The position numbers were made by a program, and so were the translations under genes. Shown one piece after another: positions 46,441-59,751 of a stretch of 64,000 nt of DNA. The stretch is taken from positions 15,892,931 through 15,956,930 of the forward strand of contig CM064670.1 in assembly GCA_032717465.1 (NCBI GenBank), written 5' to 3'. The stretch is from Coenobita brevimanus (lineage: Eukaryota; Arthropoda; Malacostraca; Decapoda; Coenobitidae). How positions within the stretch are numbered: position 1 is the stretch's first letter; every line of letters begins with the position of its first letter. Under the pieces are notes generated by a model. That model did not search any database. It was not told the DNA's origin and saw only the letters and a program-made list of their open reading frames with translations.

Positions 46441-47103
46441 GACTGGGTGTGGAAGTGTTGCCGCTAGCGAGTGAATAATTTTTTTTTTTTACTTCGGTAT
46501 TGGCATATGCCTACTATTTTGTCCTACATATTAGCTTATGATTATAAATGTGATTATTCCTCGCCCTTAAAATTATGGTAAAAGCCGGTAAATGTGAGCA
46601 TTTTTCCCTAGCAACACCTGTACAAGCTATGGTTGGGTCTACGGAGGTACGTACTTTACCTTAGGCCAGACTGTGGTGTGTAAGTGTTGCCACTCACAAG
46701 AATTACATGAATTATTTCTTTTACTTTGGATATTGGCATATTTCTTCTTTTTTCAGGCTCATTATCTTATATCCATAACTGTGATATTATTACCCACCCT
46801 AAAACTACGCTAAAAACCATGAAAAGTGACTACAATTTCTTTTAGCAACACTGTACAATATGTATGCCATGTTTCTGTGTTACTGTATAAATATTTTATG
46901 CATAATAAGATTACTGTTGATTCATCCATCAAAATACACAAGTGTAAGTTTTATTCATCTGAATTGATCGAATTTGTGATGCCTTGTACATAAATAGCTT
47001 CCGTTTCATATCGCAAGTTGGGGAAACGTGGCACCATTGTACACAGGTGCGGGCACACCACAGCCGCAAACGTGCGCGAGTCCTACTATAGTAAACCAGT
47101 TCT
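46128..47103. repeat. Foldback element with 80-bp arms and tandem core
   Basis: 46130-46210 (AGGACTCGCCCACGTTTGC, GGCTGTGGTGTG) is repeated inverted at 47022-47103. Between the arms, 46446-46625 and 46676-46858 are diverged direct copies (GTGTTGCCRCT, ATTGGCATAT, AGCAACACYTGTACAA) about 230 bp apart. CT tracts lie at 46207-46272 and 46411-46437. No frame for a transposase. Confidence 0.65.
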
Positions 47104-47439
47104 CTGCCCATTCGTATGAAATGAATCTGCATATCTTCTCCAAAGTCTTCCTTGCTGTAGGTATTAGAATGAATGCAAGGATAGCGAGAATTGCTCTGGA
47201 ATGCCGCCTCGCGTTACTGATATGTGGATTTTTGTGAAAGTTAACCAAAGGAAAATGTCCTTTTTCCTCAAAGAATCTAAACACTCGTGTTAAATGGTAA
47301 AAAACTTGCCATCTCTCCATCCTGACTTATTGAGGATCTCTTCTGTTCCATTAACAAACTGTGATTTTAGTTTTTCATAATTCTTTGTTAGTTGAGACAC
47401 AAATGGATATTCGATGTAGTAGTAGTAGTAGTTGTTGTT
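47104..47439. other. Intron sequence, nothing recognised
   Basis: No repeat or coding signal identified. Confidence 0.4.
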
Positions 47440-48323
47440 CCCTAGGCAGTCTGGCCGAACAGCTCCGAATCCCTTAGGAAGGCCATGGCCGAGACCGGGC
47501 TTTCCCACAAAGCTCTGTAGAGAGTATGTTGTGTTGTTGGCATAGGTGATTGTGTGCAATAGTCTTCCATAATGTGCTTAATAGTAATGGGTGCTGTGTT
47601 ACATCCTGGACAGGCATCAGCAACAGAGTCATCCAGCCTCTTCTGGTAGCTCAAGAGGTCTAGAAGGTGACCACATCTCAGCCTGGCCAAGTGGACCCTG
47701 TTCTCACAAGGGTAATAAGATTCAGAAGGGTGGATGTCAGGAGGCCATGCATGCAGCTGTGTGTTGTCTTTAAGTGACTGAATGGAGCGGCAAGTGATCT
47801 GAGTGTGGATATGCTTCTGGATGTTGGTCATAGATGGGCAAGGGGGGAGAGAGGACAGTATTTGTGTAGGATATCATGTGCTGGGTGTTGTTTTGATGTT
47901 CCTTGGTGTGGGAGGATGTGCTGCCATGTAATGTAGTGGATGTTGTGGGTTTGTGGAGGCTGCTGCAAGAAACTGGGTGCCTCTCATGTCTAGGCGATCC
48001 TTGACTTTGAGGACTTTGGTTTCTTGACGTAGGTGGTCTGTGGGTGTAGCAGCTGTGCAGCCTGTGATTATTTTTAGGGCCTTGTTCTGTATGGTCTTTA
48101 GAGTGTTGTAGTGTGTTTTGGTGAGGTTAGGAGCCCAGGCAGGGCTTGCATAACTCATCACTGAATGTATGTATTGTTTGTATACTGTGGTGGTGGTTTT
48201 TTTGTTGTATGCGAATGTTGTATGGGCAATTGACCTCAAGGCATTGAGGTTTGGTGTTATTTTATTTTTAATGTTATGATGTGTTGTTTAAATGACATTG
48301 ATGTATTGTATGTTACACCAAGG

Positions 48324-48370
<47 letters not shown>

Positions 48371-48411
48371 TAGGGGAGTGTTGTTTATGGTGAGGTGTGG
48401 GATGTGACTGT
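47440..48411 (-). pseudogene. Jockey-like LINE, 3' half
   Basis: Continuation of the LINE at 53836-54650 beyond the gypsy insertion. It reads ALRSIAHTTFAYNKK, VMSYASPAWAPNLTK and NKALKIITGCTAATP near 48050-48240, then IHPSESYYP, RVHLARLRCGHLLDLLSYQKRLDD and the CPGC...IMEDY Cys/His tail near 47590. The GT microsatellite at 48329-48369 lies inside its coding DNA. Frames shift near 47850 and 48290. Confidence 0.85.
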
Positions 48412-49198
48412 TGTTACGGAACAGAGAAAGATAATGTACACTTTAAGTGAGAATACTAAAAAATCACTACTGTCCCGCAAAGTTCCAGGTTCAAAACAAA
48501 AGAGCTAGATAAAACCACAAGTTAAAGTTTAATGCACAAACTAACAACAAAACATTCAGGACTCATAAGGATAATGTAATGGCAAAAAACAGGTTAAATA
48601 TATGGTTAACTGCAATAGCCTCTATTAACACAAAATTAGCAAGAGTAAATTTATCTAAGTCAGCCCTGATAAAATGGGATACCAGATAATACTCAGTGAA
48701 TGCAAGATAAATTATTACAGATACAAAATAATATTAAAACTGATCGACATAAAGATCCCTACATGAATTACAAAAACTTCACTAGGCCTACAAATTAAAC
48801 TTATGCTATACAGTACAAGAAAAAATACAACAGTTATACTCAAATTACACACAGCTGCTAGATGTTTGGAGATTTCTTGAGCACTCACAATAATAATAAC
48901 TGTACAGGGGAGGACAGAGATGTGAACAAAATGAGGAGCAGATCTAAGTGGTAATGATGCAGAGACTGAGCTCATTATATAGGGGCCAGGAGAGCTTGAT
49001 ACAACTTGTAAGAAGGACGCGCAAATGAAGCCATGGGGACAAAGAGATGAAAATCCCGCACTGACAACAGAAATGACGACTTACTTTACTATAATGGTAG
49101 AAGGGGGGGACTGAGGCAGAACACGCTCGTGGTCAAACATGCAGCATACTGTGCGTTAAAATTACACAAAGGATGATGAAATCATAGGCTATGTAACA
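48412..49198 (-). repeat. 3' LTR of gypsy copy 2
   Basis: TGTTACGG...GTAACA, 787 bp. It is longer than the LTRs of copy 1 by a block near its start (GATAATGTACACTTTAAGTG and following bases). Confidence 0.93.
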
Positions 49199-49260
49199 CC
49201 TCCCCACAAAGAAAAAAGAAATTTACAAAGGAAATTTCTTATTACTCTAAAACAATCTGT

Positions 49261-52200
49261 ACATGGCATTACAGAACATGCAAATGTCTTTCCTAGTGTT
49301 ACAAAACATGAGATCTCCCTAGCACGTTCAGTCATAGGTACTTGCCAGTATCCCTTTAACAAATCAAACCCACTCATGTACCTAGCCTTTCCGATCTTGT
49401 CTATGCAATCTTCCACACGAGGGAGAGGGTAAGTGTCTGTTTTAGTTATCTGATTAACACGTCTGTAGTCAGTGCAAAGCCGCTGTGACCCACCTGGCTT
49501 AGGGACCAGAGTGACAGGAGAACTCCACTCGCTCTGACAGGGCTCAATCATCCTGTGGTCCAACAGGCAGCCAAGCTCCTTCTGGACGAGAGGAACCTTC
49601 ACTGGGTTCACACGGTAAGGAGGCAATTCAATTGGCTTTGCGTCTCCAACATCGACATCATGCATCAACACCGTGGTTCTTCCTGGAGTGACACGGAACA
49701 CTTGCGGGCACTCCCGCAGTAATGCCGAAAACTCCTGCCCCTCCCCGGGAGGTAGATGAGAAAGCTTAGTCTGAAGATCATTCATGATATCAGGATTCTT
49801 CCCCAAACTATCACTCAGGCTCATGCTGCATGGGAGAACTTCACTTGTAGACTCGGGTGGAACAGCTACAGTGCAGACTGGATTATTTTCGTCCCGCCTG
49901 TGATATAACTTTAGCATGTTGATGTGACACAGTTGCTTGCTCTTTCTACGATCTGGTGTGGCGATGACATAGTTGACATCACTGAGTTTCTTCTCCACGA
50001 AATAAGGGCCACTAAACTTGGCTTGAAGAGGTTGCCCATGAACTGGTAGCAGAATCAAAACCTGATCTCCTGGCTGAAAGTGGCGTAACCTGGACTTCTT
50101 ATCATACCAAGTCTTCATCTTCTCCTGAGCAGCTCCTAAATTCTCTCTCGCCAGCTGTAAAGCAGTGGACAGCCGTTCCCTGAACTTCATCACACACTCC
50201 AGCAGGTTGACGCCATCTTCCCCCGACAGCCAGCATTCCTTGAGTAACTTAAGGGGTCCTCTCACTTCATGGCCAAACAGTAGTTCAAAAGGTGAGAAGC
50301 CCAGTGATTCATTTGGAGATTCTCTTGCAGCAAACACAACGAATGGAAGACCCCTATCCCAGTCTTTCTGATGTTCCAAACAGCATTTCTTGAGCATCGA
50401 TTTGAGTGTTTGATGATATCTCTCCAACGCTCCCTGGGTCTGGGGATGGTAAGCTGAAGACGTGATCTGGGTGATGCCCAACTCTTTCAGAGACTGCTTG
50501 AAAACATTTGACATGAAATTACTTCCCCGGTCTGACTGTACCTCCTTGGGCAGACCAAACTTTGTGAAGAACCCTAGCATTTCCTTAACCACGTTCTTTG
50601 CTGAGATGTTTCTAAGTGGAATGGCTTCAGGATAACGAGTAGCCATATCAATCATGGTCAACACATAAGAAAATCCTGAAGAAGTCTTAGGAAGAAGGCC
50701 CACAATATCCACCAACACACGGGTGAAAGGTGCCTCAAAAGGAGGAATGGGAACTAGAGGCGCAACCTCCTCGGTCTGATTACACTTCCCCACAACTTGA
50801 CAGGTGTGACAAGACCCACAATACCAGGAAACATCCCTGAAGACACCTGGCCAGTAGAAGTGTTTCAAAATGCGTGCCACAGCCTTCCCCACTCCAAGGT
50901 GTCCTGCCAAACTGGAATCATGAGCCACTCGAATGATATCCTGCCTACAAACACGAGGGATGACAACTTGATGTACAACCTCCCATTCACAGTCGGCTGA
51001 TGCTGTTGGGGGTCTCCACTTCCTCATAAGTACTCCCGACTTTACATAATAACAAGTAGAAGCACCGGCTGACTCTTCTTCACTGTAAGCAGAGTTAGCT
51101 AGACCTTTCAACTCAGGGTCAGCAACCTGCAACTCAACCAACTTTTGACGAGACAAATTATCAACACTACGGGGTACTGCCTCATCTGGTGAGTGGTCCA
51201 AATTAGCAAGAAAAGTGTCAGCTAGGATAACATCATCATCATCATTATCCTCTAAATCACCAGTAACTTTAGACTTAGCCCTAGTGACAGCACATGCAGG
51301 GAACACATCAGGGACATCACAATCCCGGGACGCAGCCACCGGCACACTAGACAACTGAGGAGCTGGACACACTTGACTTCCACCAATATCATTTCCAAGC
51401 AAGAAAGTTACACCTGACATTGGGAGTGTCTCAACCAACCCAACCATAACGGAACCATTAACAAAACCAGACTCTAAATTCACTCTGCACAGAGGGACAG
51501 AGAAGTAATTATTCCCTACACCTTGTAAGATTACAGTTTCATCAGAGGAATTAACATTAGAGCCTAGAACACTGGTCAGCATAAGGGATTGGCAAGCACC
51601 TGTATCACGATATATTTGAACTGATTTCCTGTCATTACTGTCCAGAGGACTGACAAAACCATCAGACAGGAAATTAGCACATGAACGCTTGAGAGTGTCA
51701 CCCACGTTACTGCTCAAAAGAGGAGCTCCATCATGAGAATTTAAGTTACCCCTCAAAGCAGGTTCAGTTAACTCAGTTAAAGAATTCTGGGAACTCTCAA
51801 GAGTGGACACTAGACCAATTGACTGAATATTTAAAGACTCCTTTTTGTTCACATCACGCTGTCTCCTGAAACATCTCTCCGTAGTATGACCAAGCTTACT
51901 ACAATAAGTACATTTACTTTTCTGAAATCTAGAGGTGAAGCTGGTATTTACTTCCTGAGAAACATGATCTTTATTCTCTTTCCTGTTACCTGTACTCTGA
52001 GTAGAGGCAACGTACTTACTCTCAGCTTTCCCTTTTTCTCTAGAATATCTCTTGTGAGTGAGAACATACTCATCAGCTAAAACTGCAGCATCAGACAAAT
52101 TATCTATTCTTTTCTCATCAAGATATAGGCTTTCATCTTTACTAATACATCTTTTGAAGTCCTCCAGCAAAATCATCTGCTTAAATTTGTCAAAATCAGA

Positions 52201-52964
52201 ATCCACATTCTTAGAATTTAACCACTGCTCTAACAAATCTTCTTTGATTTTTGCATACTCAACATGGGATTGCTTATCTTGCTTGTCCTAAATTTTACTC
52301 TATAGGCTTCAGGAACAAGCTCATAGGCCTTAAGAATCAAGCTCTTAACTACATCATAATTATCAGATTGATCCTGAGGCAAAGATGCATAAGTTACTTG
52401 AGCTTTACCGGTGAGAACAGTTTGAAGGAGTACTGGCCAATTCTGTTTTGGCCAATTAAAACCTGTAGCTACCCTCTCAAACAACTGAAAATACTTTGTT
52501 AAATCAGATTCATTAAAAGGAGGGACAAGTTTAACATTTTTAGCCACATCAAAATCATCAGAGCTAGATGATCCAGTTCCACCTTGTTTCATGCGACACT
52601 CATGGTCTGCCTGAATCCTGGCAAGTTCAATTTGTGCTTGTATCTGTGCCTCCTGAATACGAGCCTGAGACTCCGCCTCCTTAGCATTTGCCTGATATTC
52701 AGCTTCTTTAGCACGAGCCTCCTGCAGAGCTAGCTGTAACTTAGCTAACTCAATCTGCGCTTGCTCACTTGGAGGAGTTACATTAAACAAGCTTTTATTA
52801 ATCATGCCAACAATTTGATCTTTAGAATGATGAGAGTGAACTGCAATTCCCAATTGTTGAGCAATAAGCTTAAGTTCATTCTTTGTTCTGTTTTCTACAT
52901 CACACACTGTTTGCACATTTGAGAAAAAGTCCTTGGCTTCATCAAGTGTAGTAATAGTAGACAT
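49261..52964 (-). pseudogene. Truncated and frameshifted Gag-Pol of gypsy copy 2
   Basis: Starts at ATG 52964 (MSTITTLDEAK). A 7-base loss near 52283, relative to copy 1, shifts the frame in Gag. A second frame covers the rest of Gag, the zinc knuckle, protease (RDTGA), integrase with its D,D35E residues, and the first half of RT. After FACSVMP the sequence joins 3' non-coding DNA, removing YIDD, all of RNase H and the original stop; the frame then ends in the LTR. The order again has integrase before RT. It cannot replicate itself. Confidence 0.92.
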
Positions 52965-53048
52965 AATTAATAAGTAACAGTCACAAAATATCAAGCAATA
53001 TCCTTATGATAATATCCTGAATATCCTGATATGAGGTCGCCAAATTTA

Positions 53049-53835
53049 TGTTACGGAACAGAGGAAGATAATGTACACTTTAAGTGAGAATACTAAAAAA
53101 TCACTACTGTCCCGCAAAGTTCCAGGTTCAAAACAAAAGAGCTAGATAAAACCACAAGTTAAAGTTTAATGCACAAACTAACAACAAAACATTCAGGACT
53201 CATAAGGATAATGTAATGGCAAAAAACAGGTTAAATATATGGTTAACTGCAATAGCCTCTATTAACACAAAATTAGCAAGAGTAAATTTATCTAAGTCAG
53301 CCCTGATAAAATGAGATACCAGATAATACTCAGTGAATGCAAGATAAATTATTACAGATACAAAATAATATTAAAACTGATGGACATAAAGATCCCTACA
53401 TGAATTACAAAAACTTCATTAGGCCTACAAATTAAACTTATGCTATACAGTACAAGAAAAAATACAACAGTTATACTCAAATTACACACAGCTGCTAGAT
53501 GTTTGGAGATTTCTTGAGCACTCACAATAATAATAACTGTACAGGGGAGGACAGAGATGTGAACAAAATGAGGAGCAGATCTAAGTGGTAATGATGCAGA
53601 GACTGAGCTCATTATATAGGGACCAGGAGAGCTTGATACAACTTGTAAGAAGGACGCGCAAATGAAGCCATGGGGACAAAGAGATGAAAATCCCGCACTG
53701 ACAACAGAAATGACGACTTACTCTACTATAATGGTAGAAGGGGGGGACTGAGGCAGAACACGCTCGTGATCAAACATGCAGCATACTGTGCGTTAAAATT
53801 ACACAAAGGATGATGAAATCATAGGCTATGTAACA
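53049..53835 (-). repeat. 5' LTR of gypsy copy 2
   Basis: TGTTACGG...GTAACA, 787 bp, nearly identical to 48412-49198. The primer-binding-site start TGGCGACC follows as in copy 1. Confidence 0.93.
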
Positions 53836-54650
53836 CTGTGTTCAACTGTCCAGTTTGAAAGAAGGGTCACTGCAGATTTGGCTGGGGCTATTAGGAGCCT
53901 GTTTGTGGTGAACCATTCGTATAGTGTGTTGAGGTAAGGTTGGAGGATATGTGCAGCTATATTTGCGTTTTGGTGCATACATGTAAGTGTTATATCATAT
54001 GCATAGGAAGCTATGTGTATCTGTGGTGTGTGGGGTGTGGGTATGTCGTGCATGTATAGGTTAAAGAGTGTAGGGGACAAAACAGATCCTTGGGGGACGC
54101 CATTTGTGAAGTTTCTGATGTTTGAAGACTGACTGGCAAATGTTACATGTGCACATCTGCCTGCTAAGTAGTTTGCCAACAATCTTTTTGTGTTATTGTG
54201 CATGTTTGTGTTGAGTATTTTGTTTGTGAGGTTGTGGCAGGGGATGGCATCAAAAGCTTTGCTGATGTCTAGTGTGACTAGGAGTGTTCTGTGTGGTGGC
54301 CTAGTTGAATTCATGCCATCGAAAACTCTCTGTGTAAGGTCTGTAAGAAGGGTGTTTGTGGAGTGTAATGGCCTAAAGCCATGTTGTGATTGGGCTAGGG
54401 GAATGTGAGGTGTGACTAGTTGTACGTAGTACCAGTAGTTCAGTGACTGTAGAGGGGGTGCAGAGGAGTGTGATGGGGCGGTGTGAGGAAGGCAAAGTGG
54501 GGTCTTTGTTGGGTTTAGGGATAATGATAATAATGCTATGCTTCCAGATGTTGGGTATTATGTTGTGTGAGTAGCTGTAGTTTGATTATATTCGTGAGTG
54601 CTTGTATGCCTTGTGGTCCGAGGTGTTTAACCTCTTCATACATGATGACG
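53836..54650 (-). pseudogene. Jockey-like LINE, 5' RT half
   Basis: From 54650 down: GPQGIQALTNIIK, NIWKHSIIIIIPKPNKDP, SQHGFRPLHSTNTLL, LLVTLDISKAFDAI, NGVPQGSVLSPTLFNLYMHD, then the active site altered to SYAYD where YADD is expected. One frameshift lies near 54425. The frame continues across the gypsy insertion into 48411 once one target copy is removed (EHS then HIPHLTINNTPLP). Confidence 0.85.
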
Positions 54651-56270
<1,620 letters not shown>

Positions 56271-56699
56271 TCTTCATAACTCCTTTGAAATTCGTCATAT
56301 CGACATGAAACCTAAATATAAAGGTGTATCATTCAATTATGCATCCCATAACATGCCTCATTACATCAAGGGGGTCACCCCTAGCTAGCGGTAGGGGGGT
56401 TAGTGTCAGGTGGGTCTGGCCTAAAATTTCAAATGGGCATAATATCGTCAATTTCCACCCGATTTTTTTTTTTTTTTCCAAATTGACGTGTGACATGTTT
56501 AACTAGATATGCTGCTGTGTTTATACGTCAGCATTAAAATGACTGCCGGAGACCGGTTTGCTGTGCCTTTGCATCGATTTTTGTTATAAGTTGTAATTTT
56601 CATTATCTGTCAGTGTTATTAGATAAAGTTGTCCAAACTGTTTTACATTTGAGGACAGATTTATTGTATTATGATAATCGGATGTTTTGTTATGAATGG

Positions 56700-57010
56700 C
56701 AAAACGAATCCCACAGGCTGGAATTCGAACATATAACCCAGAAAACCGAAGTCTACGCACAATTATTCGTATACTTCTTTCTAGACGCAGTTCGTCTCTT
56801 ATGGCATAAGCACTGCTTGCAGGTGCTGCCGTCCTTCGTTGAGATTATTTCCTGGTCCTGTAGTGGTGTGGTAACACAAGGGGGATCTGAACGACAACTC
56901 CTGTCCTTTGAGCCTTCCTCCTGGATTCGCTTAATCCACCTTTCTACTGTTCTGTTTACACCGAGTGTTTGCACTGTCTCTTAGATATTCAGCCCCGGTT
57001 CCCAAATAAA
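56700..57010 (-). pseudogene. Tc1-like transposase N-terminal fragment
   Basis: Minus strand reads LGVNRTVERWIKRIQEEGS, then CVTTPLQDQEI and, in a shifted frame, DELRLERSIRIIVRRL. This is the helix-turn-helix DNA-binding part of Tc1-family transposases. No catalytic domain is seen nearby. Confidence 0.7.
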
Positions 57011-57790
57011 GGATGATCATGCACTAATTCATTTTCCAAGTAGTTAGATGTATGTTGCTTTCCCTCTCAACATCAAGGTATATGTTAGGTCTGCTTGACG
57101 TTTTGTGGTAAGATATAAGATGTAACGGCCGGGCAACCATAGCCTGACCGAATATGATCCGCATTTCGTGTCCCGGACGCAGCAGTTTTCGCGAGTCGAT
57201 CTTAAGGCTTCGGAATTTCCTGAGTTCATTTACACCGTCATCCCATCGCCAGTTGTTATGATGCAAGTTTGAGGAAGTCAGGCTAGCCTCCCACGAATAA
57301 GCAACTGTGGTAGAACTCTAATAATGTTTATCGTGTTACACTTAATTATAAGACAAAACCGTGACACGACTTCTGTCTTTGATTGTACATACAAATTTTG
57401 GAACTCGAGTATGACATGCAGTCAAAGGCCCAATGTCTTCTGGGTTTAGCAAATTGTAGGAGGTTATATATAACTATGGTTACAGGCGATTAAAAAATCA
57501 CGTACAAGGTTCCAAACGATGACTAGATGATTTAGTGGTGACATCACCACTAGCTAAGAAGTGGCACGGCTAGGTAAGAAGTGACGTCACCATTCCCGGT
57601 GGATAAATAACATGATGTTAAGGTGAAAACAGCCACTTTTGGTCGCTTTTAAGTATGCAGACCAGAAAATATTTTTAATATTTTATCTTGAATCTGATCC
57701 AGAAACGTTGCAAGTACCCACTGCCGCGACGTAGCCGTATATGTGGATCCTTCAGTCATTGTTCAGCCCACCAAAATCTTTCTGTACCAA
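57011..57790. other. Intron sequence, nothing recognised
   Basis: Short diverged repeats at 57535-57590 (TAGCTAAGAAGTGGCAC, TAGGTAAGAAGTGACGTC). Confidence 0.4.
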
Positions 57791-57794
57791 TATA

Positions 57795-57985
57795 AAGTAA
57801 ACCTGATCATTTATGAACCTATTATTTACCTTCAGATGAGCCTGGGACAACATGATCATCAACAACAGCAACAAATAATCCGCGACTCTCAGGTAAGAGC
57901 CAGGCACTTTTCCACCGTACAGTGTGACGACCAGGTAAAGGCACGGTGGAAAGCTGCCTGGCTCTCAACGGAGAGTCACGAGTTC
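57795..57985 (+). repeat. SINE-A tail and tRNA-like inverted repeat
   Basis: TTCAGATGAGCCTGGGACAAC at 57834 is a SINE-A tail. Then 57884-57918 (GACTCTCAGG...CCACCGT) is repeated inverted at 57943-57977. The right arm runs into CACGAGTTCGATTCCCGG, a Pol III B box. The two arms look like two tRNA-derived SINE heads facing each other. Confidence 0.6.
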
Positions 57986-58084
57986 GATTCCCGGCAAAAT
58001 AATGGTAATATGTTAGTTGCTTGTTCCTTTGTAAATACAGGATTATTTCATCAACAATCATAAGCCTTCTTTATCTTAAGAGTA

Positions 58085-58735
58085 TCTACCTCAAGTTCCC
58101 TCTGTGTACCTGACGTTCGCCTGAACATTATCTTGAGTCTCTCTGAAGCCACCTTTAGCTTTTCTGAACGTACCTGTACATCAGCCTCCCTGAACTTAAT
58201 TAAACTCTCTCCAAATCTACTTTAAACCTCTCTGAGCTCACTTTTGGCCTCTCTAAATCTATTTTAAACCTCTTTGAACCTACCTTCAGTCTCTCTGAAA
58301 CTACCATAAGTCTCTTTGAATCTAATTCAAACTTCTCTGAATCTATTGTAAGCCTTTCTGAACCTAATTTAAGCCTCAGTGAATCTACTTTGAACCTCTC
58401 TGAACCTAATTTAAACCTCACTGAACGTCTCTCTGAAACTACCATAAGTCTCTTTGAATCTAATTTAAGCTTCTCTGAATCTAATGTAAGCCTTTCTGAA
58501 CCTAATTTAAGCTTCAGTGAACCTACTTTCAACCTCTCTGAACCTTATTTAAACCTCACTGAACGTAATTCAAGCCACTCTGATCATACTTTAAGACTAT
58601 CTGAATCTACCTTAAAACTCTATGAGTTTCCCTAATCCAACATTAAGCCTCCCTGAGTCTCCCTTAAACCCTCCTTTAATCGTTATGCACGTATATGAGC
58701 CTACCAAAGTATTCCTTGAGCCTCTCTGAATCTGC
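58085..58735. repeat. About 30-bp minisatellite
   Basis: Repeated CCTCTCTGAAYCTAMTTTAARC units, partly grouped in higher-order blocks of 4-6 units. The unit length is a multiple of three, so both strands stay open for 80-110 residues. Not a gene. Confidence 0.85.
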
Positions 58736-58739
58736 TGGA

Positions 58740-59155
58740 AGGACATACGTCAAGACTGAAGGCAGTGAAAATGAGTTTGGAAGGACACAAGATTGAAGGC
58801 AGTGAAAATGAGTTATATGAAAGGTGCATGTAGAGTTACATGGAAAGACAGGGAAATGAGGAAGTGTAGGAGCTTTGTGTTGTTGTGGGTGCGCTAGAAA
58901 GCATTAGGAGAAATACTATGACTTGGTTGGGCTATGTGGAGAGGGTGGAGAATGAGAGGCTGACTAGGATAGTGTATATGAATGAGGTGGAGAGGGAGAG
59001 GATCTGGGGGAGATCGAAGATGAGATGAAGGGATGACATGGAGAGGTATGTGACTGGGGATGTGAGGTGGAGAGAGAGCAGCTAGTTGAGGAAGGACCGG
59101 GTGACATGGGGGCAATTCGGTTGTGGCCATCCCATACGGATTAAACTGGCGACAA
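58740..59155 (+). pseudogene. LINE 3' fragment
   Basis: Same family as 12345-13885: MKGACRVTWKDREM-like text near 58820, then WRGWRMRG and ending VAIPYGLN near 59130, like VATPYGIK at 13859. It begins with a doubled GGAAGGACA...GCAGTGAAAATGAGTT segment. CTCTGAGTCTGTCTCAAGC after it resembles the minisatellite before it, so the LINE may have entered that array. Confidence 0.6.
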
Positions 59156-59751
59156 ACAGACAGCGTCTCTGAGTCTGTCTCAAGCTTTTATGAGTGTACG
59201 GTCTACATCAAAATTCTTGTCGCCTCTCCTGTTTATTTCTCCCTAGACTATGAAAATCAGCTGTTGAATCCACAGCACCCGACACTGGTGGCAATTATTC
59301 TTGACCAAATAAAGTAACTGGTGACAGATGTTTCAGGTTCACTCCATGGAGGGAAATGCAGGAGAGACACAGGAGTTTCGCTGCTGACTGTACATGAAGC
59401 CTGGTGGAAACTTCCCGAGCCTGCTTGAACCTATTTGTCTCTGGTGAGGAGCCTACACAAGGAGGCGCTGTGCACCTTAGGTGGAGAGATACAGCTGCGA
59501 CGTCAACCCAGTAGCCGAACCTCCTCATATTTCCCTGCACCCTGCCGTGGGGAAGGATCTTGTTCTGATGTGGCGCTTTATACCACATGGAGACACCACT
59601 ACCAACACAGTGTATGTACTGCACTGTATCTGTGGGACAGCCCCACAGAAGCAGTTGCTTACCTGTGGTCGACGGATCTGCTCAGCCAGATAGACAGGGA
59701 TTAGCAACAACAACAAAAACCGAAACCCATGTATAGAATCTCTGAACCTAC
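59156..59751. other. Intron sequence next to IR exon, nothing recognised
   Basis: An open plus-strand frame at 59435-59704 has no recognisable domain. Confidence 0.4.

Larger units (their letters stand above)
48412..53835 (-). mobile_element. Gypsy copy 2, Gmr1-type, defective
   Basis: 5424 bp with 787-bp LTRs (48412-49198 and 53049-53835) that differ at about seven positions by hand count, fewer than in copy 1, so this insertion looks younger. The flanking CTGT (48408-48411 and 53836-53839) is a target duplication, ACTGT if one counts the last LTR base. It is inserted in a LINE in the same orientation. Near 49260 the sequence jumps over 882 bp that are present in copy 1. Confidence 0.95.

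Noticed and set aside
58200..58635. 110-residue repeat protein on the minus strand (and 81 residues on the plus strand)
   Set aside because: The 30-bp minisatellite unit is a multiple of three; both strands being open argues against a gene.
59435..59704. Plus-strand 89-residue frame beside the IR exon
   Set aside because: No domain, no conserved motif, and antisense to the intron; taken as chance.
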